A DNA stretch of 64,000 nt, taken from the NCBI GenBank assembly GCA_001939145.1, contig LSRX01000844.1:72301-136300 (forward strand), in the 5' to 3' direction. Below are positions 10,874 through 21,633 of this stretch, piece by piece. The translations under genes and the position numbers were made by a program. The stretch is from Symbiodinium microadriaticum. Its lineage: Eukaryota; Sar; Dinophyceae; Suessiales; Symbiodiniaceae. The stretch's first letter is position 1. The number at the start of each line of letters is the position of its first letter. Under the pieces are notes generated by a model, which was not told the DNA's origin, ran no database searches, and saw only the letters and a program-made list of their open reading frames with translations.

Positions 10874-11316
10874 GCTCATCCAATGCCATAGTCAAGAACA
10901 CCTTCTTGTTCTTTCCGGACGAAGCGGAAGCGGCTAGCCCGCCTCTTCGGAAGTGCGCTTCCGAGCCTGACTGGCTGCCCCTATTTCCGCAATCCTCCTC
11001 GGCCGCGGCCATTGCCGCGCAGGCTGGAGTCTGGCAGAAGTCCGATCCAGAACCTTTAAAGCAAGGTGTCCTTGCCCAGACGGGTGTGGTGGACGGGCAA
11101 GACAAGTGGCAGGCGCACATCAACGGAGCTTGCCGGCCGTGCAGGTTCTTCACAATGCATGTGGACTCCTGCTCACGAGGGGCGGCGTGTTCCTTCTGTC
11201 ATCTGTGCAGCTTCGATTCGGCGCTGGCGTGCAAGAAGAAGGCCTCAGGGATATGCACCCAGTTAGTCTGGCGAAAAGAGCAGGGTCCGGATCACCAACA
11301 TCCCAGGCAGCCCTAA
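10874..11316 (+). CDS. Exon of a dinoflagellate-type CCCH zinc-finger protein
   Basis: Single frame of about 147 codons after an AAG acceptor. Order: an N-terminal block IVKNTFLFFPDEAEA with a following LRKCASEPDWLP, a variable Ala/Gln-rich linker, then the finger CRPCRFFTMHVDSCSRGAAC then SFCHLC at about 11131-11208. The ligand spacing is C-x9-C-x5-C-x3-H with an extra upstream CxxC. From memory of the family, dinoflagellate genomes carry many proteins with this layout (VKNTF motif, Ser-rich linker, one CCCH finger), thought to bind RNA. The initiating ATG must be in an upstream exon. The 3' end is uncertain: the coding look fades after CKKKASG near 11250, and the frame stops at 11316. Confidence 0.7.
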
Positions 11317-11603
11317 CTTGCGGTGTTATTGTTCTAATGATTATAATGGGAGCTGCTGAACGACGGGTAGCCATCAGCGTTCATGAGTATGGCAGCAGCA
11401 GTCGCAGCCCCCACAGTAGCAGCAGACGCAAGCAGCATAAGCGGCAGCAGAGGCGGCCGCGGCGGCAGCGACACGAGCACCACAGCACAGCAGCAGCTGT
11501 AGAGGGAGCTGAAGCTTCAGCCAAAGCTAGAGCCTTGAAGCTCTCAAGCCCGAAAGCCTTTGCCGAAAAGATACTGCCAGTAGTCTGCCATCTATGACAC
11601 AAG

Positions 11604-11664
11604 CGACGCCGTGGTGCACAGGACAAGCACATGGCACGGAAGGCGCGCCGACAGCGACGGCAAG
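11604..11664 (+). CDS. Possible basic exon downstream of the CCCH finger
   Basis: ACAAG acceptor, very basic frame RRRGAQDKHMARKARRQRRQ, then G|GTCAGC donor. A Lys/Arg-rich stretch after the finger would fit this protein type, but the link is inferred from position only. Confidence 0.35.
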
Positions 11665-12719
11665 GTCAGCTTGGCACATGAACGTGGGCCTACAGTGCGG
11701 AGGTCCGAACAGGATTCCATCCGCCTGACGGTCCCGACTAATTCGGATAGATTGCATCCGGGAGAGGGGGCCCTACACTACATTCTAAGAAGCAGCTCGA
11801 AATCCGAAAGTCTGAACTTTTTCCGAAGCCCTCTATCCCGCCACCTGATGCGGTGAGCATCGAAGAGTGGACAATAATTTCCTGGTCGAAGTCATCTTCG
11901 GCCTCCCGTCGCATCAGAACATGATGCGCGCGCACTCCTCCTGCAGCCCGCTCGCTGGCGGGGCAGTTTAACTCTGGGTTTTGGAAGGTTTGTAAGAAGG
12001 AGCAGCAAGATGTTGTGCTGGTCATTATTCAGGCTCCAAAACCTGTCGCACATCTTCTTTGACGTTTTGCGGTTTCACTTCGCTGCAGCGAATCGTTCGA
12101 ACGCACGTACAGAAGGCAAGCCTGTTTGGTGACCTCCAGTTTTCCGGCTGCCATGACATATTCTTGGCACACTTAATTGCAGTGGAACAGTGCAGTGTAC
12201 AGCTGGAGAGCACGCATGGCTTGCAGCGAGCGTTTCGACCTTGTAGTGTCTTTGTGGTCCCATGCTCCGGCATTTCGGAACCCTACTTTAAAATCGTAGC
12301 CTTAACTCCCCGAACCCCCTAATCCTAAAACCCTAAACCCCAAACCTCTCGTACCTATGTATATTAAAACCTTTATGCCTTTTGTCGTTTAAGGCAAGTT
12401 TCGGACCTGCACATTAGTTGCTTCAGGCAAATTTCGGGTTCCTTTTAGGGTTTAGGGCTGGCCTTTGGGGTTTAGAGCTTAGTTTGGGCTGGTCTTTAGA
12501 GTTTAGAGCTGAGTCTGGGTTGGCCTTTGGGGTTTGGGGGTTGATTTTAGGGTTTACAGTATAGTCTGGGTTGGCCTTTAGTTCGGGAACCCTAAACCCT
12601 AAGCCCGAAACCGTGAAGACTCGACTGTCGCTCTCTACGATCGGAAGGACGGAGGAAATGCTGGGGCCCGGAATTCCCAGATCTTCCACTGTACCTTGAA
12701 AACAAAGAATCGAGGGTTG

Positions 12720-12930
12720 AGGGTTTAGGAGTTTAGGGGCTTAGGGGCTTAGGGGCTTAGGGGTTTAGGGTTTTAGGGTTTAGGGCTTAGGGTTTCGGAT
12801 TTTGGGTGTAGGGGTTTGGATGTTGGGTGCAGGGATTAGGATTGTGGGTGCAGGGTGTCGGGTTAGGGTGTAGGCTTTAGAGTTTTTAGGGTCTAGGAAG
12901 TTCCTGGTTTAGGATTTGGGGCTTGGGGTT
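12720..12930. repeat. TTTAGGG-like array
   Basis: G-strand units drifting into GTGTAGGG and GCAGGG variants. Confidence 0.85.
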
Positions 12931-13440
12931 CAGGGTTGTAGACCTTCACATTGAAAGGAATGTTCCAAGACTCCTCGCACATCCTGGTAGAATGCGAGAT
13001 GTCTCATGGATGCTACCGTATCGTGAGGGGTACTCACGGTATATCATTGGAAGATCCGGGGGGAACTTGGCTGAAGCTGGGGCTTGAGCCCTTTGGTCTC
13101 GTTCACGGCACGACGGCCGGAGCTGGCTGCGAACACGCGGCCTCCATGTGTGGCTGCGCCTAAAGGTTCATGTGCACATGTAAGCGATGCTGAGGGAAAG
13201 GTAACTAGAGCCCTTAGTATTTCGAAACCCAACCAGGGTTGCGACTACCCGTGGATCTTCAAGTAAGCATCTTCCCAGCCCGGCATAAAGCTCAGTTTGA
13301 GATGGCATGGATCCGCAACGCACCCTGCATAACAACCCGAGTTAAACCTAACCCAGCCCCTCAACCCTACTTATTATGACCTTTAGCCTTGTAACCTGCT
13401 GATAAAGACCCTAACCTCAAAACCGAAACCCAAAACAAGA

Positions 13441-13528
13441 AACCCTGGACCGACCCTAAAGCTAAACCAACACCACTGGAGAACCCTTCTAGAACCTCTA
13501 TGGCAGCCTAAGAGAAATGAGCATTTGA
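13441..13528. repeat. 88-bp duplicated segment, copy A
   Basis: Identical to 14089-14176 except one base near the 3' end (TTGAAG against TTCAAG). Both copies end at an AAG that could be a splice acceptor, but the sequence after them differs. Confidence 0.9.
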
Positions 13529-13860
13529 AGACGCTGCCAAGGCCAGGGCAGGGAATAACCCCTAAACCCCTATACTCCCCCCACCCCCACCTCCACTCCC
13601 GAGAATAAGGCGAATTACAATTAGATGGGTGTAAATATAACTCAAATCTCTAGAAGTTGGTTCAGATGGGTGAAAACACAACCAGATGGGTGATAATGCA
13701 ACTAGGGCCTTTGGTCCAACGGTCTATGGGTATTGTTGAGAAGTTAGGCGTGGGATTGTTGACACTGGCATGTAAAAGGACTTTTCGACAACTTTGCTTG
13801 ACCTCTGATTGCCTCCATGTCTTTCGGGCCTGCACATAAAACCGAAACAATCATGTTATG
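13529..13860. repeat. Segmental duplication, left copy
   Basis: Related to 15205-15570 with substitutions and indels. Shared landmarks in order: ACGCTGCCAAGGCCAGGGCA, ATAAGGCGAATTACAA, three AGATGGGTG motifs, and GTGGGATTGTTGA. Confidence 0.85.
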
Positions 13861-13907
13861 CTCTCCACTCCTCCCTGTAACAAAACCCTCCGCATCGCTT
13901 TTTGCAG

Positions 13908-14051
13908 CAAGCCTCAGGACGCGTACGGGCGCAGCCGCACTTGGGCTCCACAGCGGTCTCTGGGGAAACTCGAGGTCCAAAGGCAGTATCAGTAGCAAGA
14001 AGCGGCCGAGGCCGAAAGCAAGTTGCCAAATCGAGGCGAAGTCCTCGATGA
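13908..14051 (+). CDS. Possible terminal exon, basic tail
   Basis: Strong acceptor (CGCTTTTTGCAG), then 47 open codons ending GPKAVSVARSGRGRKQVAKS RRSPR and TGA. All three frames are mostly open here, so the frame is not settled; the alternative frame ending QEAAEAESKLPNRGEVLDDR is also coding-like. GC-rich. Confidence 0.35.
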   Translation, partial: QASGRVRAQPHLGSTAVSGETRGPKAVSVARSGRGRKQVAKSRRSPR

Positions 14052-14087
14052 CCGCTGCTCCGAGGGAGCCCAAAATGCAGTTCCGCA

Positions 14088-14088
14088 N
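14088..14088. other. Single N, probable assembly join
   Basis: The N is followed at once by an 88-bp copy of sequence lying 650 bp upstream, a pattern expected where an assembler bridged a repeat. Confidence 0.7.
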
Positions 14089-14176
14089 AACCCTGGACCG
14101 ACCCTAAAGCTAAACCAACACCACTGGAGAACCCTTCTAGAACCTCTATGGCAGCCTAAGAGAAATGAGCATTTCA
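14089..14176. repeat. 88-bp duplicated segment, copy B
   Basis: See copy A at 13441. Starts immediately after the N. Confidence 0.9.
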
Positions 14177-14180
14177 AGAG

Positions 14181-14264
14181 GCCCCAGTGGCTGGAACTGT
14201 ATTTGTTTCCGTTGAGCTTGGCCGCAGCCGAGACGATTGGAGAAAAGGAAGGCTGGATTGGCGG
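14181..14264 (+). CDS. Possible exon, unknown protein
   Basis: AGAG acceptor, frame APVAGTVFVSVELGRSRDDW then RKGRLDWR, ending at GTTTAGGG. A second frame (PQWLELYLFPLSLAAAETIG then EKEGWIGG) is also open and coding-like. Confidence 0.35.
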
Positions 14265-14560
14265 GTTTAGGGTTTAGGGTTTGCTTGCTGTCTAGATAGG
14301 CCTTCCGGATTTTCCAGGATCTTGCAGTTTTCGGTTTTGAGGTTTCCTAGGCTGTTTAGGGTTTAGGGTTCAGGTGCATAGGCTTCAAGGCTTTTCGGGC
14401 GGGCAGAGGCCGAGTTCCTCAGGGTTTCGGGCGTAGGGTTTGGGGGTTTAGGGTTTAGGGGTTTAGGGGTTTGGGGGTTTAGGGTTTAGGATTTAGGGTT
14501 TGGGGTGTAGGGTTTAGGATTTAGGGTTTGGGGGTTTAGGGTTTAGGATTTGGGGTGTGG
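14260..14560. repeat. TTTAGGG-like block
   Basis: G-strand units with GGATTTAGGGTTTGGGGTGT higher-order repeats between 14430 and 14560. Confidence 0.85.
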
Positions 14561-14859
14561 GGCAGAAGATATTAAGCCCTAAACCCTAAACTGGAAGCCC
14601 TAAACCCTGAACCCGTGTAGGTTTCAGTTTCGCAGCGGGTTTGCGCCATCGAAACCTTTAGCCCTCGATTTCCGTGGCCCAGCGTCGAGGTCTGTGAGGG
14701 AGCCGCTTTCGCGAGAGAACTGGTGCTCCTGGCATTTTTGGTACCTGGAAGCAGTGCCGTTCTTCTCCACCTGCCATTGCTACTGCCACTGCCACTCCTG
14801 CTCTCCTCTTCCTCTTCCTCCTGCCACTACTGCTTCTTCTTGGCTCTTTTTGCTCTGAG

Positions 14860-15024
14860 TCTGGCCTGCCGGCCGATGCCAGGATAGCCATGTACAAGCT
14901 GACGGCCCCGCGAATACAAGGGGACATGGACAAAGTGGTGCCCAACTCGGACGGCCGGTTGGCGGTTCAGCGTTTCCGGAGCTCGGGAGAGCTCATTCAA
15001 AGGCCAACCCCCAAAAAAGCCTAA
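14860..15024 (+). CDS. Probable exon, unknown protein
   Basis: Long pyrimidine tract and CTGAG acceptor, then SGLPADARIAMYKLTAPRIQ, GDMDKVVPNSDGRLAVQRFR, SSGELIQ. Either splices at AG|GCC (15002) or reads PTPKKA to TAA at 15022-15024. High GC at third positions. No family recognised. Confidence 0.5.
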   Translation, partial: SGLPADARIAMYKLTAPRIQGDMDKVVPNSDGRLAVQRFRSSGELIQRPTPKKA

Positions 15025-15028
15025 TCTA

Positions 15029-15109
15029 GGGGCCTTGAGAATTAGAATCGCCATTATACTATACTTCTAATCAGGAACCACCAAAATAGTATTGGTAGTT
15101 ATTCAGGCC
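15029..15109. mobile_element. MITE-1 copy
   Basis: Inverted repeat: left GGGGCCTTGAGAATTAGAAT, right end TAGTTATTCAGGCC. Right arm reverse-complemented aligns with the left arm of the copy at 59170. Confidence 0.65.
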
Positions 15110-15188
15110 AAAAAACTAACTTGAAGCCCAGGATTTTTATGAGTGCTGAGGAGAGGTGCCAGCTTTTTATTTCCCCGACTGCCGGCAG

Positions 15189-15224
15189 GTCTCAACGACC
15201 ATCGAAGACGCTGCCAAGGCCAGG
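15189..15224 (+). CDS. Possible short exon
   Basis: GCAG|GTC acceptor, VSTTIEDAAKAR, AGG|GC donor. The right half is duplicated at 13526-13547. Confidence 0.4.
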
Positions 15225-15570
15225 GCAGGGAATAACCCCTAAACCCCTATACTCCCCAAACCCGAAACCCTACTCCCGAGAATAAGGCGAATTACAACTA
15301 GATGGGTGTAAATACAACCAGATGGGCAAACAAATACAACACATTTTTTTGGAAGAAACTGGTTTAGATGGGTGAAACACACCCAGATGGGTGATAATAC
15401 AGCTAGGGTCTTTGGTTCGATTCTGGGATTCTACATTGGGGTTTTTGAGGAGTCTTCGATGCCAATGGAGCCCAGGGTCTAAGTTTTGGCGAGTAGTTGG
15501 GGAGTGGGATTGTTGAAAGTCGATGTAAAAGTATGCCTTGGCAACTTCCTTGTAACCTCTTCGGGCTACA
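15205..15570. repeat. Segmental duplication, right copy
   Basis: Diverged partner of 13529-13860, with an extra ~50 bp and a longer minisatellite after it. Confidence 0.85.
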
Positions 15571-15679
15571 GGTTCGTCAGGATAGTTGCCATCAAATGCC
15601 CACCCGGGCGAGGGGCTAGTCCAGGTTCCTTCCAAGCGGCATTGCAAGACCTGGGCTCAGGAAAGCGCTGTGGCTTGCA

Positions 15680-15900
15680 AACCAGAATGTTCATGTTAAG
15701 TATTGCCTGCATGCCTTTCGTAGTTACCTACATGAGTGAAAGCACACAGACCGAAATAATCACGTTAAGTATTGCCTGGAAGCTTTTCGCACCTACATAC
15801 ATGACCGAAAGCAAACATACAAACCGAAACAATCATGTTAAGTATTGCCTATATGCTTTTCGTACCGACATGACCGAAAGCGTACACCCAAATAAACATG
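15680..15900. repeat. ~70-bp minisatellite, three units plus part
   Basis: Unit core CATGTTAAGTATTGCCT followed by CTTTTCG and GACCGAAAGC. One lone unit-like stretch lies at 13815-13860 in the partner duplication, so the array grew in only one copy. Confidence 0.85.
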
Positions 15901-16139
15901 TTAGATCCTCACTCTTGCCAGGGCGCAAAGAGAAAGGACGAATCACAACCACCATCATCCAGCTTTGGTGTTAAAACCGCAAGGCTGTACCATGGGTTTT
16001 CTGCAAAGCACGTCCAGACAAATAAAGGCACCACAATAGCCAGTTGTAGTTTCTCCCGTTTGGGCCAGCCCACAATAATGGTTCAGTTGTGTTTTTTACT
16101 GCGTGGTTGTTTTTTTCTCCCTTTTTGGTTGTATTTCGA

Positions 16140-16400
16140 CCCGGTCGCCCTACTCCCCAAACCCCTGAACCCTACTCCCCAAACCCCTAAACCCTACTCC
16201 CCAAACCCCAAACCCCCAAACCTCAACCACTAAACACCTAAACCCCTAAACCCTAAACTTGCCCTAAACCCTATTCCCCAAAGCCGGAAACAAGCTTCGA
16301 CCATCTTCTGCGATTTTCGGCCTCTCCGGTTCAGGAGTTCGGGGTTTAGGGGTCAGTTTAGGGTTTGGGGCTCAGGGTTTAGGGTTTATTAGGCCGTATC
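16140..16400. repeat. CCCTACTCCCCAAACCC and TTTAGGG block
   Basis: C-strand variant array with a CCTACTCCCCAAACCCCTAA unit, then a short G-strand block. Confidence 0.8.
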
Positions 16401-16479
16401 AGGAAACATCCTATGCTATCAAGTTATACGCTGCTTGAGTCAGCTTCTGAGTCCTACCGAGCTATAGTGGACACGCATC

Positions 16480-16722
16480 TCTCTCTTGCTCTGTCTCTCT
16501 CTCTATCTCTGTATATGTATGTGTGTGTATATATGTATATATTGTGTCTGTATGGATGTATATGGTACTGTTATGCCGACGTATTTCTGTAGTTGGATGG
16601 ATAGACAGAAGGGTAGTAGATAGCCATTTAGATAGACAGAATAGATCGACAGGTGGAGATACAGACAGAGACAGCGAGGGAGAGAGAGAGAGAGAGAGAG
16701 AAGCAGACAGACGGACAGACAG

Positions 16723-16756
<34 letters not shown>

Positions 16757-16830
16757 AGAGAGAGAGAGAGCAAGATAGATAGGTGGATGGATAGATAGAG
16801 CGATAGGTAGATAGGCAGATAGGACAAGTT
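16480..16830. repeat. GA/AGAC/TAGA microsatellites
   Basis: Adjoining (GA)n, (ACAG)n and (ATAG)n tracts. The long ORFs on both strands here are products of the repeats. Confidence 0.95.
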
Positions 16831-17389
16831 GGGGGATTTCTCGAGGTTTTCACTCGAGCTCTTTGTCCTTGTGGTGGTGTGATGTTGGGTGTTTGGAAGT
16901 GTTGCGGGAAGCCTAGGCCCTAGGCCCTCCGTTCCGATCGTTTGATTCCCATAAAGTACCCGAGAATAACAGCAGGAAGGCTGGTGAAGAAACATTGATT
17001 GACATCAGAACCGCAGCAATAATAGCAGTACTACCCAACAGCAACTTGGATATATGTAGCATCAGGATTGGGGCGATTGTCGCCATGACCAAGCCAAAAA
17101 GCCAACCCCCTGCTCAGTATTGCTGGAATCGCTGCTGTTCACACCACTGTCGCAAGGATGATGTCCAGACGCGACACTCAGATCTACAGATGGGGGTTGC
17201 ATTTCTGAATTCTTGCCGGCGCAATCCGTGAGTTAGCCCACCAGCTGTGGCCAGGCAAAGACACTTCTCTGCGAGGAGCGAAATGGCCTGGACCGCAGCA
17301 TCGCAGCGCACGTGGGCTGAATTCGGGTTCGCATGCTTTCGACAACTGGTACTGCTAGTACTTCTGATACGATACCGCACTACACTGCA

Positions 17390-17575
17390 CGGTACTCTAT
17401 AGCATAGCTATACCAGACTGCATGATGCTATACTATGCTATAATGTACTATACTATCCTATACTATTCTGTGCTGTACTATACTCCGTACTGTCCTATAC
17501 TATACAATACTATGCTATACCATACTGCACCATACTATGCCATACTATACTATGCTATACGATACTACAAGCAGT
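17390..17575. repeat. TATAC/TATGC pentamer tract
   Basis: Degenerate pentanucleotide array (CTATA, CTATG, CATAC). Ends directly at a possible splice acceptor. Confidence 0.85.
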
Positions 17576-17580
17576 CGCAG

Positions 17581-17664
17581 GACTCCCTGAGGGAATCGCG
17601 AAACTCGAAGCTTCACAGGCTTCGAATGGGGTGCATGACGGGTGCTTCGCCTCTGGAAGACTAA
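17581..17664 (+). CDS. Probable terminal exon, unknown protein
   Basis: TCGCAG|GAC acceptor, DSLRESRNSKLHRLRMGCMT then GASPLED and TAA. Could instead end early at CACAG|GC. Confidence 0.4.
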   Translation, partial: DSLRESRNSKLHRLRMGCMTGASPLED

Positions 17665-17681
17665 GATAGTAGCCTAGTACA

Positions 17682-17760
17682 GGGGGCCTTAATAATTAGA
17701 ATAGGGTTTTGGGGGTTCCTTATTTTTTTTATGGTATATTATACCCCAAACCCTATTCCC
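17682..17760. mobile_element. MITE-1 copy, right end truncated
   Basis: Left arm GGGGGCCTTAATAATTAGAA then TAGGGTTTTGGGGGTTCCTT; right arm stops at CCCAAACCCTATTCC and lacks the terminal TAATTATTAAGGCCCC. Confidence 0.7.
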
Positions 17761-17869
17761 CTCGTCAAGTCCCAGGCAAGCATGTCGGCTGCAGCCTCGG
17801 ACTGCCCTTCCAGAGCTATGCAAGATTCAGTGTGCCATGCTGTTTGGGGTTTTGCTCTTAGGCTTCAGG

Positions 17870-18060
17870 CCCTGAGCCCTAAGCCCTAAGCCCCAAACCC
17901 AAACCCTAAGCCCCAAACCCTAAACCCTAAACCGCCGAACCCTAAACCCTAAACCGCCGAAGCCTAAACCCTACGCCCCGAACCCCCAGACCCTGAGCCC
18001 CGAACCCTAAACCCTAAACCTCGAACCCTAAACCCTAAGCCCCGAACCCCAAACCCTAGA
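17870..18060. repeat. CCCTAAA/CCCTAAGCC block
   Basis: C-strand telomere-like array with CCGAACCCTAAACCCTAA subrepeats. Confidence 0.9.
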
Positions 18061-18368
18061 GCTTGGCCTCTTCTTTCCTCCAGTGGGCCAGATTCTGCTT
18101 CTTCTTGCTCGGGCCACGGCTGAAGATTTCTGCGGTTTGGGGGGTTTTCAAGAATTCGATCGTCACTCATATCGGACCTGAGCTGTAGCCCCACAACCCC
18201 CTAAACTCGCGAAGCCCGGAGCTCCAAGCCCCAAGCCCAAGCCCTACTTGCACAACATCCCAAAACGTTATACTACTCTTACAGCAACACGGTATGGTAA
18301 CTTTTCCAGTAGGCCTAAATCTGTACCTCCCCCCTTCCCTCTCCGGCTGCAAGCAGCTGCAGCTTCAG

Positions 18369-18422
18369 GCGAGGACATTCCCGGTAAGCTGGAGAAGGCC
18401 CATTCCCTATTGGTCACAATAG
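18369..18422 (+). CDS. Possible exon with GC donor
   Basis: CTTCAG|GC acceptor, EDIPGKLEKAHSLLVTI, then AG|GC donor. Confidence 0.35.
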   Translation, partial: ARTFPVSWRRPIPYWSQ

Positions 18423-18459
18423 GCTTTGGAATTCAGGCTCTGCGGTGTAGAAAGAATAA

Positions 18460-18800
18460 TCATGTTGGTGGTGGCAGTGATGGTGATGGCGACATCGACG
18501 ATGATCATGATCATTACGATCGTAATGCTGCTGCCGCTACCTCCTCTGTTGCTTCTGCTGCTGCTGCTGCTGATGCTGATTCTGCTGCGACGGATGATGA
18601 AGGTGGCGATGACGATGGACGATGTAAACGACGATGTTGACGTCTGTTATGATCATGGTGATGGCGATGTTTGTTTATGTTGGTGTCGACTGCGATGACG
18701 ATGCGGGCTGCAACGGCGGTGAAGGACAACGAGGTAACGATGATGATGTTGACCGGTGATGATGACGATGATGATGCTGAGGATAATGAGGATAATCCTG
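18460..18800. repeat. GAT/CTG trinucleotide region
   Basis: Imperfect GATGATG and CTGCTG runs giving long chance ORFs on both strands. Confidence 0.85.
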
Positions 18801-18959
18801 GCATATGAGGGTTTCTCACTTTGTCTCAGTTTGCATGAAGCCTATCCATCAGGCCTATGCCATCCAGCAGGCGTGCGGGGTGCTCAGAGCCAGGTTGCTT
18901 CCTCCTCGGATGCTGGGCGAGCGGGGGGGGTTGCTTCTGGCGGTGACGATGCTTGCTAT

Positions 18960-19200
18960 GGCTATGGCGAAACACGGTGGTGAACAAGGATACTGTGATG
19001 GTGATGGTGGTGATCTGGTGATGGTGAAGAAAAAGAAGATTGCGAAGGCGATGGTGGTGACAAAGGCGGCGGTGGCGGTGGTTCGGCCTCCTCCAGCTTC
19101 GCCAGAAATGAGACGATGATAACATGATCATCACTGTCGCGTTCATGATCATGCTCATGGTCGCTGCCACCATCCGCCACCAGTGCAATCTCGGGGCCTG
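18960..19200. repeat. GGT/GAT trinucleotide region
   Basis: Imperfect GGTGATGG tract followed by GATCATGATC-like repeats. Confidence 0.8.
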
Positions 19201-19289
19201 AATGCTTGTTCATGGTTTTCCTTAGGGTTCCTTACTGCACCTGCAGCATACATAATTTACCCCAAGGCGCTGTTCCAATTTGTAAGGCC

Positions 19290-19475
19290 CCTACATCACC
19301 ATCACCATCATCACCATCACCATCACCATCAGCAACACGTCACGATCCTCACAAGCCTCCTCCGCCTCACCATCATCATCCTCATCATCCTCATCATATA
19401 TCAACAACAAAATCATCATCACCCTCATTCCCATCCTCATCCTCATCATCAAAAACCTCATCCTCATCCTCATCC

Positions 19476-19518
<43 letters not shown>

Positions 19519-19545
19519 TGTCGTCATCATCATCCTCAGGAGCCG
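19290..19545. repeat. CAT/CCT trinucleotide array
   Basis: Long ATC/CAT array, including about 20 consecutive ATC units near 19470-19515. Confidence 0.95.
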
Positions 19546-19988
19546 CCCCCTAACACGCGCACCCAACGCGACTTGGGCTCTTCAGACCCAGGTCTTCGGA
19601 TGCAGGACCGGGAGAGGGAAGGCAGTAATGTGATGAGTTCGTCAGTAGGATGTAGATTTTCGGGCTTGTTGCCAAGATCAGTCTGAGCATCGGCTGCTTT
19701 TTTGCTACTTCTGGTTGCTACATATCCTCTGCGGAGGTAACGTTTTTTCCGCGTCCAGGTAGTATGATAGCATTCAGTCGATTTGATTCCCGTTCCTTAC
19801 CTAACTAGCTGACACTCTTACAACACCCCAGACCCGGAACTCTGAACCCTAATGCGTATACTCGTGATGAGGGAAGGGCTTGGATGAATGTACAATGCTA
19901 ATGGTCCCAATGGTTTAGGGTCTAGGGGGTCTTGGGATTAGGGACTAGGGTTTGGAGTTTAGGCATCGGTGGGCTGTCTTCGTTTCAG

Positions 19989-20046
19989 GTGTGGGCGCGT
20001 CAGACAATAGGCGACCCTAGTACGGATTCGAAGATTGCAGAGAAGG
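19989..20046 (+). CDS. Probable exon, unknown protein
   Basis: TTTCAG|GTG acceptor, VWARQTIGDPSTDSKIAEK, G|GTATGG donor. Both splice sites are good. Confidence 0.5.
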
Positions 20047-20152
20047 GTATGGAAGCCTCGATAGTTACCAACACTAATTATTCATTAGGGTTTTTATTAT
20101 ATTCGATAGTACAACACACCCCAGAACCCTGTATTAGGAGCCTTAAGATGAG

Positions 20153-20230
20153 GAGACAGCGAACCGCATCGCTGTGGGAGATGCCAACAAAGGCTTCGCG
20201 CGGATTGGGGGCAGCATGGCAGCACCCAAA
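20153..20230 (+). CDS. Probable exon, unknown protein
   Basis: GATGAG|GAG acceptor, ETANRIAVGDANKGFARIGG then SMAAPK, AAA|GC donor. Small-residue-rich with G/C-ending codons. Another open frame with a CGRC motif exists, so the frame is not certain. Confidence 0.45.
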
Positions 20231-20570
20231 GCTTTAAATTTCCGACACCCGGCATCATTTGCAAAGGCCTTTGAAATTCGGATGGGGCTTCTTGTTGGAG
20301 TGTCATGGAAGGTGGGCCGAGGGCTTAGGCTGAAGACTACAGTTGATTACCCTATGTCCTGCTAGGACCTTCGTCATAAGATGAATGATCCCAAGCATGT
20401 GCTACAGCTAGGGTCTTGTGTTGCAATTCAGGGTCTAGCGTCGAGGTGGCGCACTCGGAACAGCACTAAACAAAGAGCTCGGCTGGGAAGCATGCTGTTG
20501 ACTCTGTTTTTTGCTGGAGGTTGACAGAAGCAGTCACCGGACTGAACATGGCTTTAACGACTGCATGTAG

Positions 20571-20634
20571 AGGTCATCCGCTGGGAGGTCGCGTGGTCAA
20601 GATGTACGCTCCGGCTGTAGCACGGGTGCTTTAA
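20571..20634 (+). CDS. Possible terminal exon
   Basis: TAG acceptor, frame GHPLGGRVVKMYAPAVARVL then TAA. Confidence 0.3.
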
Positions 20635-20639
20635 AATCG

Positions 20640-21400
20640 TGGCAGGTTTGCCTGCTTTCGGATAAGGACTCGCCCTTCTGCAGAAGTAAGGTATCATACA
20701 AAAGCTTTTTACCTATAATAGCAGGCATTTAGCGGAGTGAAAGGCTTATGTTAACCAAAGAGCATAAATATTAGGTGCTTCCCAACTCGAAGCCACTAGT
20801 TAGGCTCGACACCAGAAGCCAGAAGCTCTGCCAGAAGCACTGCGAAGCAGTGACTGCTGGTGCACAACTGAAGTGAACAGACAACTGCTTTTTGGCCTTT
20901 TCCGATGCATTCCTGTCACTCACGTCTCCCCGAAGATGTAACTCCTCCATAAACCCTAGATCCTAACCCTTTGCGCTTCGTGCAGTGTGATGTTACGGAG
21001 GCTTCTGCTCAGGACAACTTAGACTAGATTCTCCGACTCTGCGCTCGTTTGTCGGTTGCTGATCCCGTTTTCTGTTGTAGCTGTGTTTTTTTTATACTAA
21101 TGGAAGCACCTGCTTTAAGCCCACACTCCAAAACCCAAGCCCGAACACCCAAGCAAAGGCCCAAGCACTAAACCCTTCCTCAATGCTACACCCTACAGCC
21201 TACACCCCTAAATCCCCCAACTCCCCAAAGCCCAAGCCGAAGACATGAGTCGATTCAAGAGTCTGCAGTGGTATCTTCTTATCATGCAGTGGAGGAGCGT
21301 CCGGCCTTCGTGCTGTGCCGTAGAAGGTTTGGCCTTTCGAGTTACGAGTTTAGTGAGGGGTGCGGCTTGGAGTTGAGGGGACGGGGACTAGGTGGCTAGA
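20640..21400. other. No gene recognised
   Basis: Unique sequence with short CCCTAAA-like pieces (20940-20970, 21120-21240). No supported exon. Confidence 0.45.
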
Positions 21401-21408
21401 GTCTCTTG

Positions 21409-21633
21409 ATGGAGGTCGAGTTTAAGATAAAGGTTTGCTGGTGCCTGAATCCGTTCTACTCCTCGCACCCCTATGAATCTGATGAGCGGGTAATCGTCAA
21501 ACCAGAGTCCTCCACAAGGCATCGAATGCGGAAGATTCCGTCCGGATCTCAGCCTCGGGTTTTCGAAAGGGCCACGCTACTCAGTAATGGCCTTCGCAGC
21601 AGGGCCGGTGTCTCGCAAGAGCAGTCGCGTTAG
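21409..21633 (+). CDS. Possible ORF or exon, unknown
   Basis: About 75 open codons in unique sequence, containing VEFKIKVCWCLNPFYSSHPY and ESDERVIVKPESSTRHRM. No repeats inside. Start is not clear (an ATG lies at 21409). Confidence 0.3.
   Translation: MEVEFKIKVCWCLNPFYSSHPYESDERVIVKPESSTRHRMRKIPSGSQPRVFERATLLSNGLRSRAGVSQEQSR

Noticed and set aside
16462-16995. 177-codon minus-strand ORF
   Set aside because: Made of (TCTG)n and (TC)n microsatellite translated as Leu/Ser/Cys runs.
18460-19700. Long ORFs (up to 167 codons) in GAT/CAT repeat regions
   Set aside because: They overlap on both strands and several frames and encode only runs of His, Asp, Met or Ser as expected from the repeats.
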